Shown here one piece after another: positions 25,748 through 33,866 of a stretch of 64,000 nt of DNA (position 1 is its first letter; the number at the start of each line of letters is the position of its first letter). This stretch comes from Gynurincola endophyticus (GTDB lineage: Bacteria > Bacteroidota > Bacteroidia > Chitinophagales > Chitinophagaceae): contig NZ_RCWL01000001.1 in NCBI RefSeq assembly GCF_003991195.1, forward strand, positions 868,001 to 932,000, read 5' to 3'. The position numbers and the translations under genes are program-made. The notes below the pieces were generated by a model that was not told the origin of the DNA, searched no databases, and was given only the letters and a program-made list of their open reading frames with translations.

Positions 25748-27244
25748 TTATTTGATTGCATCTACATTCACATCGATCGGATATACACCGGCATACCCAG
25801 GATAAATTCCTTCGATTTTTATAGAGCCTTTCGCATTTTCTATCACTTTAATAAAGTCTTCTTTTGTTTTGATTTCTTTATTATCCGCTTTAACAATTAC
25901 ATAGCCTTCCTGTACTCTTACCTTGCTGAATAATCCGTTTGGTTTGATGGCTCTTAATTCAACTCCTCCGTTAATACCTAACTCTTTTGCATTTTCTGAA
26001 GGAATGGTAATTAATTCAGCTCCGATTCTGTCAGGAGAGAATTTTACAATATCAGTACCTCCTGTAAGGTTCTTTAAAGTAACGGTAGAGGTTAATTCTT
26101 TGCCTTCTCTTGCATAAGAAACCACTATTTTATCACCAGGAGTTTTTGATGCCAGTGCCCCCACTAAATCAGCATTGCTGGTAATAGGAGTTTGATCTAT
26201 TTTTGTAATAATATCTCCTTTTTTGATACCGGCTGCTTTGGCTGCACTGTTTTCCTGAACTTCCTGTACCTGTACACCCTCTCCATCTTTCAAGCCTTCT
26301 TTTAGTTTAATTTCTTCCGGTAAATTTTCTTTTGCATAACTAATACCTAAGTAGGCTCTTTGAACTGTTCCGTATTTAATTAAATCATTCACAATCTTTT
26401 TTACGATGTTTACAGGAATGGTGAATGAATATCCTGCATAACTACCGGTCGGGGATGCGATCGCAGAGTTGATACCAACTAATTCACCTTTAATGTTTAC
26501 CAGCGGACCACCACTGTTACCTGGGTTTACTGCTGCATCCGTTTGTATAAATGATTCAATCGGGCTACTGCTCTGACGGCTGTTAATATCTAATGTACGG
26601 CCTTTAGCACTTACGATACCCGCTGTTACGGTTGTTTGTAAGCTTAAAGGATATCCTACAGCCAGTACCCACTGCCCGACTTTCACCAGGTCTGAATTTC
26701 CATATACAATAAATGGTAATCCTTTTGCATCAATTCTGATCACAGCGATATCCGTACTCGGATCGGATGCAATCAGTTTTGCTTTAAATGATTTTTTGTT
26801 GTGAAGGGTTACTGTAATTTCTTCAGCACCGGCAATCACGTGGTTATTGGTAACAATATAACCGTCATCGCTGATAATAGCACCTGAACCTGAACCGGTT
26901 CTCGGCATTGAACGTGGCATTGAAGGACCAAAGAAATCTTCGAAGAAATCATCAAATGGTGATGACTGCCTTGGTAAATTGTTTGTTTGTGCTTTTACTA
27001 CGGTTTTAATGTGCACGGTGGCCGGAATTACTGAAGCGGATGCTGCAGAAAAATCTGGGTAGTTCACCGAATTATCATCGCCTGCCATACCTACATAATT
27101 AGCGGGAATGGCTTGAACCGAGTCGGAATTACCAACACTGTACTTGTATATTTTTTGATTACTCAATTGTTGGTATCCCCATAAAGTAGCAACAGTTGTC
27201 GCTGCACTGATCAAAACGACTGTTACAATCTGTTTAAACTTCAT
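25748..27244 (-). CDS. htrA: HtrA/DegP family periplasmic serine protease
   Basis: 498 aa from MKFKQIV; a start 12 codons earlier is possible but adds a Lys-rich stretch before the membrane anchor. N-terminal hydrophobic signal/anchor (about 5-24), trypsin-like domain with catalytic triad H135 (NNHVI), D165 (STDIAVI) and S244 (GNSGGPL), then two PDZ domains. It degrades or refolds misfolded envelope proteins. It is monocistronic. Confidence 0.95.
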   Translation of the reverse strand: MKFKQIVTVVLISAATTVATLWGYQQLSNQKIYKYSVGNSDSVQAIPANYVGMAGDDNSVNYPDFSAASASVIPATVHIKTVVKAQTNNLPRQSSPFDDFFEDFFGPSMPRSMPRTGSGSGAIISDDGYIVTNNHVIAGAEEITVTLHNKKSFKAKLIASDPSTDIAVIRIDAKGLPFIVYGNSDLVKVGQWVLAVGYPLSLQTTVTAGIVSAKGRTLDINSRQSSSPIESFIQTDAAVNPGNSGGPLVNIKGELVGINSAIASPTGSYAGYSFTIPVNIVKKIVNDLIKYGTVQRAYLGISYAKENLPEEIKLKEGLKDGEGVQVQEVQENSAAKAAGIKKGDIITKIDQTPITSNADLVGALASKTPGDKIVVSYAREGKELTSTVTLKNLTGGTDIVKFSPDRIGAELITIPSENAKELGINGGVELRAIKPNGLFSKVRVQEGYVIVKADNKEIKTKEDFIKVIENAKGSIKIEGIYPGYAGVYPIDVNVDAIK

Positions 27245-27381
27245 AATCTTACACTTTTTGTTTTTTGACTTGCCTTTCAACTACCAAGTTAAAAAGAAAA
27301 ACAATATTTTGAAAGTACTTTAAAGCATATTTAACACTCTTTTACGCTTAGTATTGCTGCCTGTTTTTCAAATGAAAATTT

Positions 27382-28401
27382 TTATTTATCTGTTGAAGTT
27401 AGCTTTAACAAAAATGTTAAAGTATCTACTCCGTCGGCATACTGATCGGGTTTCGGTTGCTGCGCAGTACCGAAAGAAATATATTCTCTTCCCACGATAC
27501 ACTGTAATTCATCCTTTTTTTCTATCAGACTATTAACTATTTCTGTAGTTCCGTTCTCGTAAAATTCATAGTTTAACTGGCTCACCGGAGAGAATAGTTG
27601 CTGATTTTCATGCAAAACAAGGGCGGGAGTACTCATGTAGTACTGTTTCCCCAATATGAGTACGGCTAACTGATAATCGTAATTGTTTTTGTATTTATGA
27701 TGCTCTTCCATCCAGTTATACTTCTTAAACACCTCCAGCAATGGTTCAAACGCATACCCTTTAGGAACGTAAATTTTGGTAACGTTTCTGCATCCCATCC
27801 CGAAGTACAAAAAAACATCGTCTGCCAGTGCGGCGAGTTCTTCTGCCGTCTCATCACCGGTTAATATAGCAACCGAAGTGCGGTTTTTGCGGATGATATG
27901 GGGATATTTTTGAAAATAGTGTTCAAAATAGCGGGCCGAATTGTTTGATCCGGTGGCGATATAAGCATCGCAGTTTTTAAGAATTTCATGAAATTCAAAA
28001 TAAGGTGCCGCCGCAGGGTTCCATTCGATCATTTTTTCTATAAAATGTCTGATTAATACCTCGTCTTTACCCGAAAGTTTTATAGCGGCAATATTTCCGG
28101 TAAGAAACACACATAACAGGTCATGAAAACCAACCAGTGGTATATTTCCGGCCATCACGATGCCCACCCGCTTTGGAGCATAGTTTTCAGCGGGAATATC
28201 ATACTTTTTTACCCAGGCCAGTAAGTCTTCCTCCTGTAAATATCCGTCTGCAATATTTTGAACAGATATGTCAATAAACGCTGGAATAAACCAGTTGTTT
28301 TTCAAATATGCCTGATTTTTAGCTACTTGTAAGGACTCATCACCCCCTGAAATATAGTTTCTTAAACGAAACAGCAGCTCAATACGTTGTTGTAATCTCA
28401 T
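27382..28401 (-). CDS. Acyl-CoA reductase (LuxC-like, aldehyde-dehydrogenase fold)
   Basis: 339 aa. The segments VGIVMAGNIPLVGFHDLLCVFLTGN (about 78-102) and FGMGCRNVTKIYVPKGY (catalytic Cys region, about 196-212) fit the Bacteroidota acyl-CoA reductase family, related to LuxC. It would reduce acyl-CoA to aldehyde with NAD(P)H. It is divergent from the ferredoxin gene and their promoters overlap, an arrangement I take as regulatory linkage. The electron carrier partnership is inference. Confidence 0.85.
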   Translation of the reverse strand: MRLQQRIELLFRLRNYISGGDESLQVAKNQAYLKNNWFIPAFIDISVQNIADGYLQEEDLLAWVKKYDIPAENYAPKRVGIVMAGNIPLVGFHDLLCVFLTGNIAAIKLSGKDEVLIRHFIEKMIEWNPAAAPYFEFHEILKNCDAYIATGSNNSARYFEHYFQKYPHIIRKNRTSVAILTGDETAEELAALADDVFLYFGMGCRNVTKIYVPKGYAFEPLLEVFKKYNWMEEHHKYKNNYDYQLAVLILGKQYYMSTPALVLHENQQLFSPVSQLNYEFYENGTTEIVNSLIEKKDELQCIVGREYISFGTAQQPKPDQYADGVDTLTFLLKLTSTDK

Positions 28402-28428
28402 TCCGTCTTATCTTTGTATGCAAAAGTA
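28386..28428. promoter_or_regulatory. Overlapping divergent promoters of acyl-CoA reductase (-) and ferredoxin (+)
   Basis: Plus strand: GTTG at 28386-28389, 19 bp, TATCTTTG at 28409-28416. Minus strand: TACTTTTG at 28421-28428. The two exact -7 boxes are 4 bp apart and point at each other, so each start site falls in or next to the other box. Confidence 0.7.
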
Positions 28429-28458
28429 ATAGTATTCAACTCAATAAAATCGACAGCT

Positions 28459-28806
28459 ATGGCTATTAAAATAACTGATGAGTGTATAAACTGTGGCGCA
28501 TGTGAACCTGAATGCCCGAATAATGCCATTTATGAAGGTGGGGTAGAGTGGGCTTTAGCAGACGGAACCAGCCTTAAAGGCGCTTTTACATTAATGGACG
28601 GCTCTGTGGTGAATTCAGATGACCGTTTTGCTCCTATCAGCGTAGATACATATTATATCGTTCCTAATAAATGTACAGAGTGTCAGGGTTTTCACGAAGA
28701 ACCACAGTGTGCGGCTGTTTGTCCGGTTGACTGTTGTGTGCCGGATGAAATGTATGAAGAAACGGTAGAGCAACTCATGGAGAAAAAAGAAAAATTACAC
28801 CTGTAA
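28459..28806 (+). CDS. 4Fe-4S dicluster ferredoxin
   Basis: 115 aa from the ATG at 28459; an in-frame TTG 15 codons upstream overlaps the promoter. First cluster motif CINCGACEPECP (C9, C12, C15, C19); second set NKCTECQGFHEEPQCAAVCP with additional CC. The insert between the two cluster motifs is typical of Bacteroidota ferredoxins. It transfers low-potential electrons in the cytoplasm. The partner enzyme is unknown; the divergent acyl-CoA reductase is a candidate. Confidence 0.92.
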   Translation: MAIKITDECINCGACEPECPNNAIYEGGVEWALADGTSLKGAFTLMDGSVVNSDDRFAPISVDTYYIVPNKCTECQGFHEEPQCAAVCPVDCCVPDEMYEETVEQLMEKKEKLHL

Positions 28807-28813
28807 AATCAAA

Positions 28814-28929
28814 TTTGGTCATTTGTGTAAAAAATCGTATCTTAATAGTATGTAGTGCCCGTCATTACATACGTAAAGTGGGTGATATTTCCCACTGATA
28901 AAGGTGAAGAGTTAACATTCTTCACCTTT
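28814..28929 (+). ncRNA. Candidate structured RNA with three consecutive hairpins (or ddl leader)
   Basis: A promoter-like TTTG (28814-28817), 20 bp, TATCTTAA (28838-28845) is followed at once by three stem-loops: 10 bp at 28848-28857/28863-28872 with loop CCCGT; 6 bp AGTGGG/CCCACT at 28877-28882/28891-28896; 11 bp at 28900-28910/28919-28929, which could be the terminator. It lies between the ferredoxin gene and ddl and has no coding frame. It might be a small RNA, a leader of ddl, or just the ferredoxin terminator with chance hairpins. Confidence 0.4.
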
Positions 28930-29000
28930 CTTGTTATAAGAAAAATGTTGAAAATCAATACGGATTTCGTTTATTTGTTTAAAATATTCAGTTAAAGATC

Positions 29001-29984
29001 ATGAAACCCAAAATAGCACTCATCACGGGTGGGTACTCTAACGAAGCGATCGTATCTTACAAAAGTGCCCGGACCATAGAAAATAACGTCGATAAAGACA
29101 AATACGACCTCTATAAAATTGATATTCATCCCGCTGGCTGGTTTTATCTGAACGGTGAAGAAAAAGTACCTGTAGATAAAAACGATTTCTCCATTACCCT
29201 GAATGGCAATAAAATAACATTTGATGCGGTATTGGTAGGATTACACGGTACTCCGGGTGAGGATGGTAAATTACAGGGTTATTTCGACCTGTTGAATATT
29301 CCTTATACTTCCTGTGATGCGGCTACTTCCGCATTAACCATGAATAAACGTTACACCGTAGCAGTTGCTGCTTTCGGAGGCATTAGCGTTGCTAAATCAT
29401 TACACCTCTTCCGTGATTTCCCTACTCCGGCTGCCGAAATTCTGGCTCAGCTGAGTTTGCCTTTATTTGTAAAACCTAACAGCGGTGGTTCCAGCATCGG
29501 AATGAGCCGGGTGGATAAAGCAGAAGAGCTGGCTCCCGCACTTGAAAAAGCTTTCAAAGAAGATAGTCAGGTATTGGTAGAAGAATTTATTTCCGGCAGA
29601 GAGTTCACCGTGGGTGTATATCGTAAAAATGGTACAGTAACCGTATTGCCGATTACTGAAATCAAAGCACTCAATCATTTCTTCGATTTCGAAGCGAAGT
29701 ATGAAGGCAAAAGTGTGGAAACCACCCCTGCCGAAATAGTTCCTGAAATGAAGGAAAAAATAGAAAATACCGTTAAAAATATCTACGAGGTGTTTAATTG
29801 CAGAGGAGTTGTAAGAGTAGATATTATCTTTAACGAAGAAAAAAATGTTCCCTACATGTTAGAGATCAATACCGTGCCCGGCCAGTCTGACGCATCGGTT
29901 ATTCCTCAGCAGGTGAGGGCATCAGGCGGTAACCTGAAAGATTTCTATGGAGAAATTATTCAGGAAGCACTCGCCAGAAAATAA
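29001..29984 (+). CDS. ddl: D-alanine--D-alanine ligase
   Basis: 327 aa. N-terminal IALITGGYSNEAIVSYKSA, ATP-grasp segments FVKPNSGGSSIGMS (about 155-168) and VLVEEFISGREFTVGV, and the C-terminal YMLEINTVPGQSDASVIPQQ with metal-binding residues. It makes the D-Ala-D-Ala dipeptide for peptidoglycan in the cytoplasm. A PASTA-protein gene follows 22 bp downstream, consistent with a cell-wall operon. Confidence 0.95.
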   Translation: MKPKIALITGGYSNEAIVSYKSARTIENNVDKDKYDLYKIDIHPAGWFYLNGEEKVPVDKNDFSITLNGNKITFDAVLVGLHGTPGEDGKLQGYFDLLNIPYTSCDAATSALTMNKRYTVAVAAFGGISVAKSLHLFRDFPTPAAEILAQLSLPLFVKPNSGGSSIGMSRVDKAEELAPALEKAFKEDSQVLVEEFISGREFTVGVYRKNGTVTVLPITEIKALNHFFDFEAKYEGKSVETTPAEIVPEMKEKIENTVKNIYEVFNCRGVVRVDIIFNEEKNVPYMLEINTVPGQSDASVIPQQVRASGGNLKDFYGEIIQEALARK

Positions 29985-30006
29985 TTGATTCATATAATTT
30001 AGTTTG

Positions 30007-30831
30007 ATGGTGTTTAAATTCATTACTTCCAAACCCCTGTGGGTAAATATATTGGCAGGCCTCGGCGTATTGCTGATCGTTCTGTTTGTATTCTTACAGT
30101 CATTGAAACTGATTACCAAACACGGACATACCTTACATATCCCGAATGTAATCGGTAAATCATTGCAGGAAGCTGAAAGTATTTTATCTGCCCAGGGTTT
30201 TGAAGTGGAACTACAGGATTCTATTTATCAGAAAGATGCGCCGGCCGGTATGGTATTACGCCAGTTTCCCGATGCGAATGAAACCGTAAAAATTAACAGA
30301 ACCGTTTACATCACTATTAATCGCTGGGTGGCCCCTTTGATTGATATGCCGAAATTTGAAGGGTTAAGTTTCAGAAGTGCAGAAGTGTCTATTAAACAGC
30401 TGGGGTTGTTGTTGGGGGATACAAGTTATCGTCAGGACTTCGCCAAAAATGCCGTATTGGAACAGCGTTATCAGGGCAAAAGAATAGAACCCGGTAAGAA
30501 AGTACCGCTCGGAAGTAAAATAGACCTTGTACTCGGAAGTGGATTAAGTAATATCGCTTTTTCAGTACCGGATCTATTCGGAATGACTTATGCCGATGCT
30601 AAAATTCTGCTTGAATCAAATAACCTTTATACCGGTTTGGTTTTCTTCGACAGAGACGTAACCGATACAAATAGTGCTTATATTTATAAACAAACTCCTG
30701 AGCGTATTACGGCAGACAGACGGATTAATAAAATCCGCCGCGGTGAAACGATCGACCTTTGGATGAGTACGACGTTGCCGGTTAGAAAAGTAGATACCTC
30801 AGTGAGCAATAATATTGATCAACCTTATTAA
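30007..30831 (+). CDS. Membrane-anchored PASTA-domain protein
   Basis: 274 aa from the ATG at 30007. One membrane segment (about 14-34) and then three PASTA repeats: starting near IPNVIGKSLQEAESIL, MPKFEGLSFRSAEVSI and VPDLFGMTYADAKILL. PASTA modules sense or bind peptidoglycan fragments. There is no kinase or transpeptidase domain, so it is a stand-alone binding protein of the periplasm. It sits in line with ddl, supporting a cell-wall role. Confidence 0.9.
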   Translation: MVFKFITSKPLWVNILAGLGVLLIVLFVFLQSLKLITKHGHTLHIPNVIGKSLQEAESILSAQGFEVELQDSIYQKDAPAGMVLRQFPDANETVKINRTVYITINRWVAPLIDMPKFEGLSFRSAEVSIKQLGLLLGDTSYRQDFAKNAVLEQRYQGKRIEPGKKVPLGSKIDLVLGSGLSNIAFSVPDLFGMTYADAKILLESNNLYTGLVFFDRDVTDTNSAYIYKQTPERITADRRINKIRRGETIDLWMSTTLPVRKVDTSVSNNIDQPY

Positions 30832-30840
30832 ATTTTTTTT

Positions 30841-31149
30841 ATGGAAAACATTACTGTTGAAGAGTTGAAAGCCCGCCTCGATGCCGGTGAAAATGTAGTA
30901 CTGGTAGACGTTAGAGAAGCTGGTGAACACGAAGAATTTAATATCGGCGGTGTTTTACATCCATTGCCAAAAATCATGCAGATGGATATAGAAGCCATTG
31001 AAAACCTGAAAGACGGTGAAGTGGTACTGTATTGCAGAAGTGGTAACAGAAGCGGACAGGCTGCCATGATGTTAGAAACGATGGGCTTCTCCGAAACCAA
31101 AAACCTGGTAGGCGGAATGCTCAAATGGAGAGAAACTTTCGGCGGATAA
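30841..31149 (+). CDS. Rhodanese-like domain protein
   Basis: 102 aa, one rhodanese domain with the active-site loop YCRSGNRSG (C65). It is cytoplasmic and could act as a sulfurtransferase. Only 9 bp separate it from the PASTA gene, so it is likely cotranscribed; a strong terminator follows. The physiological acceptor is not known. Confidence 0.92.
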   Translation: MENITVEELKARLDAGENVVLVDVREAGEHEEFNIGGVLHPLPKIMQMDIEAIENLKDGEVVLYCRSGNRSGQAAMMLETMGFSETKNLVGGMLKWRETFGG

Positions 31150-31157
31150 AAGATAAT

Positions 31158-31194
31158 AAAACAAAGGGCGGTGTTAACACCGCCCTTTGTTTTT
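31158..31194. terminator. Bidirectional terminator between rhodanese and TonB receptor genes
   Basis: Perfect 16-bp stem (AAAACAAAGGGCGGTG and complement) with loop TTAA. It overlaps the stop codon end of the convergent TonB receptor gene by 2 bp. Confidence 0.92.
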
Positions 31195-33547
31195 ATAACT
31201 TGATGTTCAAAGACAACATCCAGTTGGTTCCTGCCATAGGATAATAATAATTTTCAGTATAGAATTCTCCGCCGGCTAAATAAGAAAACGTATAGCCGTT
31301 TGATTCATACATTTTATTGAATACGTTGTTTACCTGGAAAACTAATTGCGACTCTTTGAATACTACTTTCTTTAAATCGTAACTCAACTGTATATTCTGA
31401 TTGTAAAACCCGTTAATGCTTCTGTTTTTGTTACCGGTATTATCCAGAAACTGACGGTCTACAAATTTGCCCAGTAAATGAATATTGAATGCGTTAAATG
31501 GTGTTATTCTCAAATTATAACCACCCACCCATTTAGGTGCAAATGCAATCGGTGTATTGGAGAAATCTTCAGAAATCTGATCGTCATTATCATAATTATC
31601 ATAAAATGCAGTGAAGCTTTTGATACGGTTTTTGCTCCACGCCAGGTTAGCAGACAAATACGCCCATGAACTTAGCTGAACATTTCCCTCCAGTTCAACA
31701 CCCATGCGATAGCTTTTATCTACATTGGTTCTGGCATAAGCGCCCACATCATTCACTTTACCTGTTAAGATCAGCTGGTCTTTGTAATTCATGTAATAGA
31801 AGTTAATACCTCCTCCTAACTGTGCATTTCCTTTCTTAACACCTAATTCAATATTTTGCAGTTGCTCATGTTTGGGTTTCTCACTTGGCTTTACTTCAAA
31901 ATCATCACGGTTCGGTTCTCTGTTTGAAATAGCAAAAGATGCATAAGCGGTGAGGTCATTTACTATATAAGAAACCCCGATTTTCGGATTAACAAAATTC
32001 CAGGTATTGAGATGATTCACGGAAGGCGCTTTTCTGTAACCGTAAATTGCATAGTGAACATTTCTGTATTGTACATCTGCAAACAGATTCCAGCGATCAA
32101 TTGTTCTCAGGTATTTTGCATAAAAGTTGACATCATTTTTATGTGCAGGTAAACGGTACCATTCAGTTCCGTCCTGAATACCATGTTCAGACCAGATGAT
32201 TCTGCCGATGTGATGGCCTTCATAACGGTTCCACCCGCCACCGAATGTAAATTCGTTTTGTTGATTTGATTTCTGAATAGAAAATACCTGACCGTAGTAA
32301 TCGTTATCCAGCCAAAGCTGACGGATCATATCTCCACGCTCAAATGTTACACCTCCAATAGTCGGTTCAGGTAAACCATAATCTTCAGCATATTTTTGTC
32401 TGGCTCTGTACTCTTCATAATAACCTTTTCCGATTGTCCAGAAAAGCGCTGTATTGAATTTCCATTGTTTACCGAGGTCGTGGTTAAAGAAAAGCTGGAA
32501 ATGGTCTTGTTGATAATTATCTGTTTCATTAGGGTACGGACTGCCCGGGCGTTCTGTGCCCGATACGTTATAAGTTCTGTCAGTTTTTAATTTATCTTCT
32601 GCAACACCATTCCAGGCAAGATAGGTTCTCTCTTTACCGGAGAAAACGTTTAGGCGTACAGATGATTTTTCGTTCATCCATGCACCGGATAAATAGAATG
32701 ATTTCAGATCGGTACTGGCTCTGTCAACATAACCGTCGCTGCTTACTTTCGATAAGCGAACATCTACGGTGAAGTGATCATCAATTAAACCGGAACCGGC
32801 TTTGATTGTATGTTTTCTGGTGTTAAAAGAACCGATGCTGTTATTAATATGGGCATAGGCTGAATCTTTCACACCGTTCGTATTTAAGTTGATAGACGCT
32901 CCGAATGCAGCTGCACCGTTTGATGAAGTGCCTACTCCCCGTTGAATTTGCACATCTTCCAAAGAAGAAGCGAAGTCAGGAAGGTTTACAAAAAAAGCGC
33001 CCTGAGATTCCTGGTCATTGTAAGGAATACCATTTAATGTAATGTTTATTCTGGTGCCGTCTGTACCTCTGATACGCATACCTGTATAACCTACTGCATT
33101 ACCTGCATCAGAGTTTGCTACCAGTGAAGGAGTGTTTTGTAAGAGGAAAGGAAGGTCTTGTCCGTTAAGATTTTTTTCAAGATCTTTCGCAGTGAGTTTT
33201 GATTGTGTAAATGGCATTTTCTCACCGGCACGGATTGCTTTTACTTCGATAGGTTCCATATAACCGGCCCTTTCTGTAAGTTGAATAACATGTGGCGTAG
33301 TTTGTTTTTTCAACGTGGTGCTATACGGATTGTAACCCACCGCAGTAATGTGAATGCGAACAGAATCGCTGTTTGAACTAAATCTGAAATAACCATTTGC
33401 ATTTGCAGAAATGAAAATGTTCTGCGGTAATTGAATAGAGGCGAATGGGATAGGCTCATTGTTTTGATTGGTAACAGTACCAACAAATTGAGCATTGCTT
33501 AATAATGCAATAAATAGTAAGCATATCCCCAAAATCAATTTTTTCAT
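31193..33547 (-). CDS. TonB-dependent outer membrane receptor, probable thiamin transporter
   Basis: 784 aa. Signal peptide 1-19; carboxypeptidase-regulatory-like domain about 20-92; plug domain about 105-215 (MRIRGTDGTRINITLNGIP, DVQIQRGVG); then a 22-strand barrel ending in a C-terminal aromatic (MLSLNIKL). TonB receptors import scarce ligands across the outer membrane with energy from the TonB complex. The TPP riboswitch in its leader identifies thiamin or a phosphate ester as the likely substrate. There is no thiamin biosynthesis gene beside it. Confidence 0.92.
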   Translation of the reverse strand: MKKLILGICLLFIALLSNAQFVGTVTNQNNEPIPFASIQLPQNIFISANANGYFRFSSNSDSVRIHITAVGYNPYSTTLKKQTTPHVIQLTERAGYMEPIEVKAIRAGEKMPFTQSKLTAKDLEKNLNGQDLPFLLQNTPSLVANSDAGNAVGYTGMRIRGTDGTRINITLNGIPYNDQESQGAFFVNLPDFASSLEDVQIQRGVGTSSNGAAAFGASINLNTNGVKDSAYAHINNSIGSFNTRKHTIKAGSGLIDDHFTVDVRLSKVSSDGYVDRASTDLKSFYLSGAWMNEKSSVRLNVFSGKERTYLAWNGVAEDKLKTDRTYNVSGTERPGSPYPNETDNYQQDHFQLFFNHDLGKQWKFNTALFWTIGKGYYEEYRARQKYAEDYGLPEPTIGGVTFERGDMIRQLWLDNDYYGQVFSIQKSNQQNEFTFGGGWNRYEGHHIGRIIWSEHGIQDGTEWYRLPAHKNDVNFYAKYLRTIDRWNLFADVQYRNVHYAIYGYRKAPSVNHLNTWNFVNPKIGVSYIVNDLTAYASFAISNREPNRDDFEVKPSEKPKHEQLQNIELGVKKGNAQLGGGINFYYMNYKDQLILTGKVNDVGAYARTNVDKSYRMGVELEGNVQLSSWAYLSANLAWSKNRIKSFTAFYDNYDNDDQISEDFSNTPIAFAPKWVGGYNLRITPFNAFNIHLLGKFVDRQFLDNTGNKNRSINGFYNQNIQLSYDLKKVVFKESQLVFQVNNVFNKMYESNGYTFSYLAGGEFYTENYYYPMAGTNWMLSLNIKL

Positions 33548-33623
33548 TCATTAAAACTTTAAAGAACCGTAGTTCTTTCATTAAAAAAATATGTTTTGGA
33601 GGAAATGCTGCGAATAGGAGATG

Positions 33624-33642
33624 CACTATGCATTGCATAGTG
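33624..33642 (-). promoter_or_regulatory. Hairpin between the TPP aptamer and the receptor gene (expression platform candidate)
   Basis: CACTATGC / GCATAGTG with a 3-nt loop. The adjoining bases 33642-33648 (GTTCTAC on the minus strand) are complementary to GTAGAAC of the aptamer (33680-33686). No U-tract follows the hairpin. Confidence 0.6.
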
Positions 33643-33647
33643 TAGAA

Positions 33648-33724
33648 CTAACTCCCTGCGCAGGCATTACCCTGTTCAGGTTCTACGGGTATTATCTCAG
33701 CCTTTTAATAAAAAGCACCCCGGT
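33648..33724 (-). promoter_or_regulatory. TPP riboswitch (THI element)
   Basis: Read on the minus strand, the conserved blocks appear in order: GGGGTGC at the 5' end, then GGCTGAGATAATACCC, then GAACCTGAACAGGGTAATGC and the closing GCAGGGAGTT. The short third helix is AT-rich. It lies 101 bp before the ATG of the TonB receptor, so it controls thiamin uptake through that receptor. Confidence 0.95.
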
Positions 33725-33733
33725 AAACCAATC

Positions 33734-33762
33734 TACTTTGGCCAAAGTAAAAAGCAAAGTTA
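33734..33762 (-). promoter_or_regulatory. TonB receptor promoter region with 16-bp palindrome
   Basis: An exact minus-strand -7 box TAACTTTG (33755-33762) precedes the riboswitch; the -33 element is unclear. A perfect palindrome TACTTTGGCCAAAGTA occupies 33734-33749, about where the transcript would start. Confidence 0.5.
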
Positions 33763-33798
33763 CTCTGAAATTTATTTTAAAAAAATTTAATTATTAAA

Positions 33799-33838
33799 GC
33801 CCATCTTTCAACCGATGTTAATGTGTTGAAAGATGGGC
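33799..33838 (-). terminator. Terminator of the S41 peptidase gene
   Basis: 14-bp stem GCCCATCTTTCAAC / GTTGAAAGATGGGC with a 12-nt loop, then TTTAATAATT on the minus strand. Confidence 0.85.
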
Positions 33839-33866
33839 CTTTATATTAAACCTGTTCATTGAGTGT

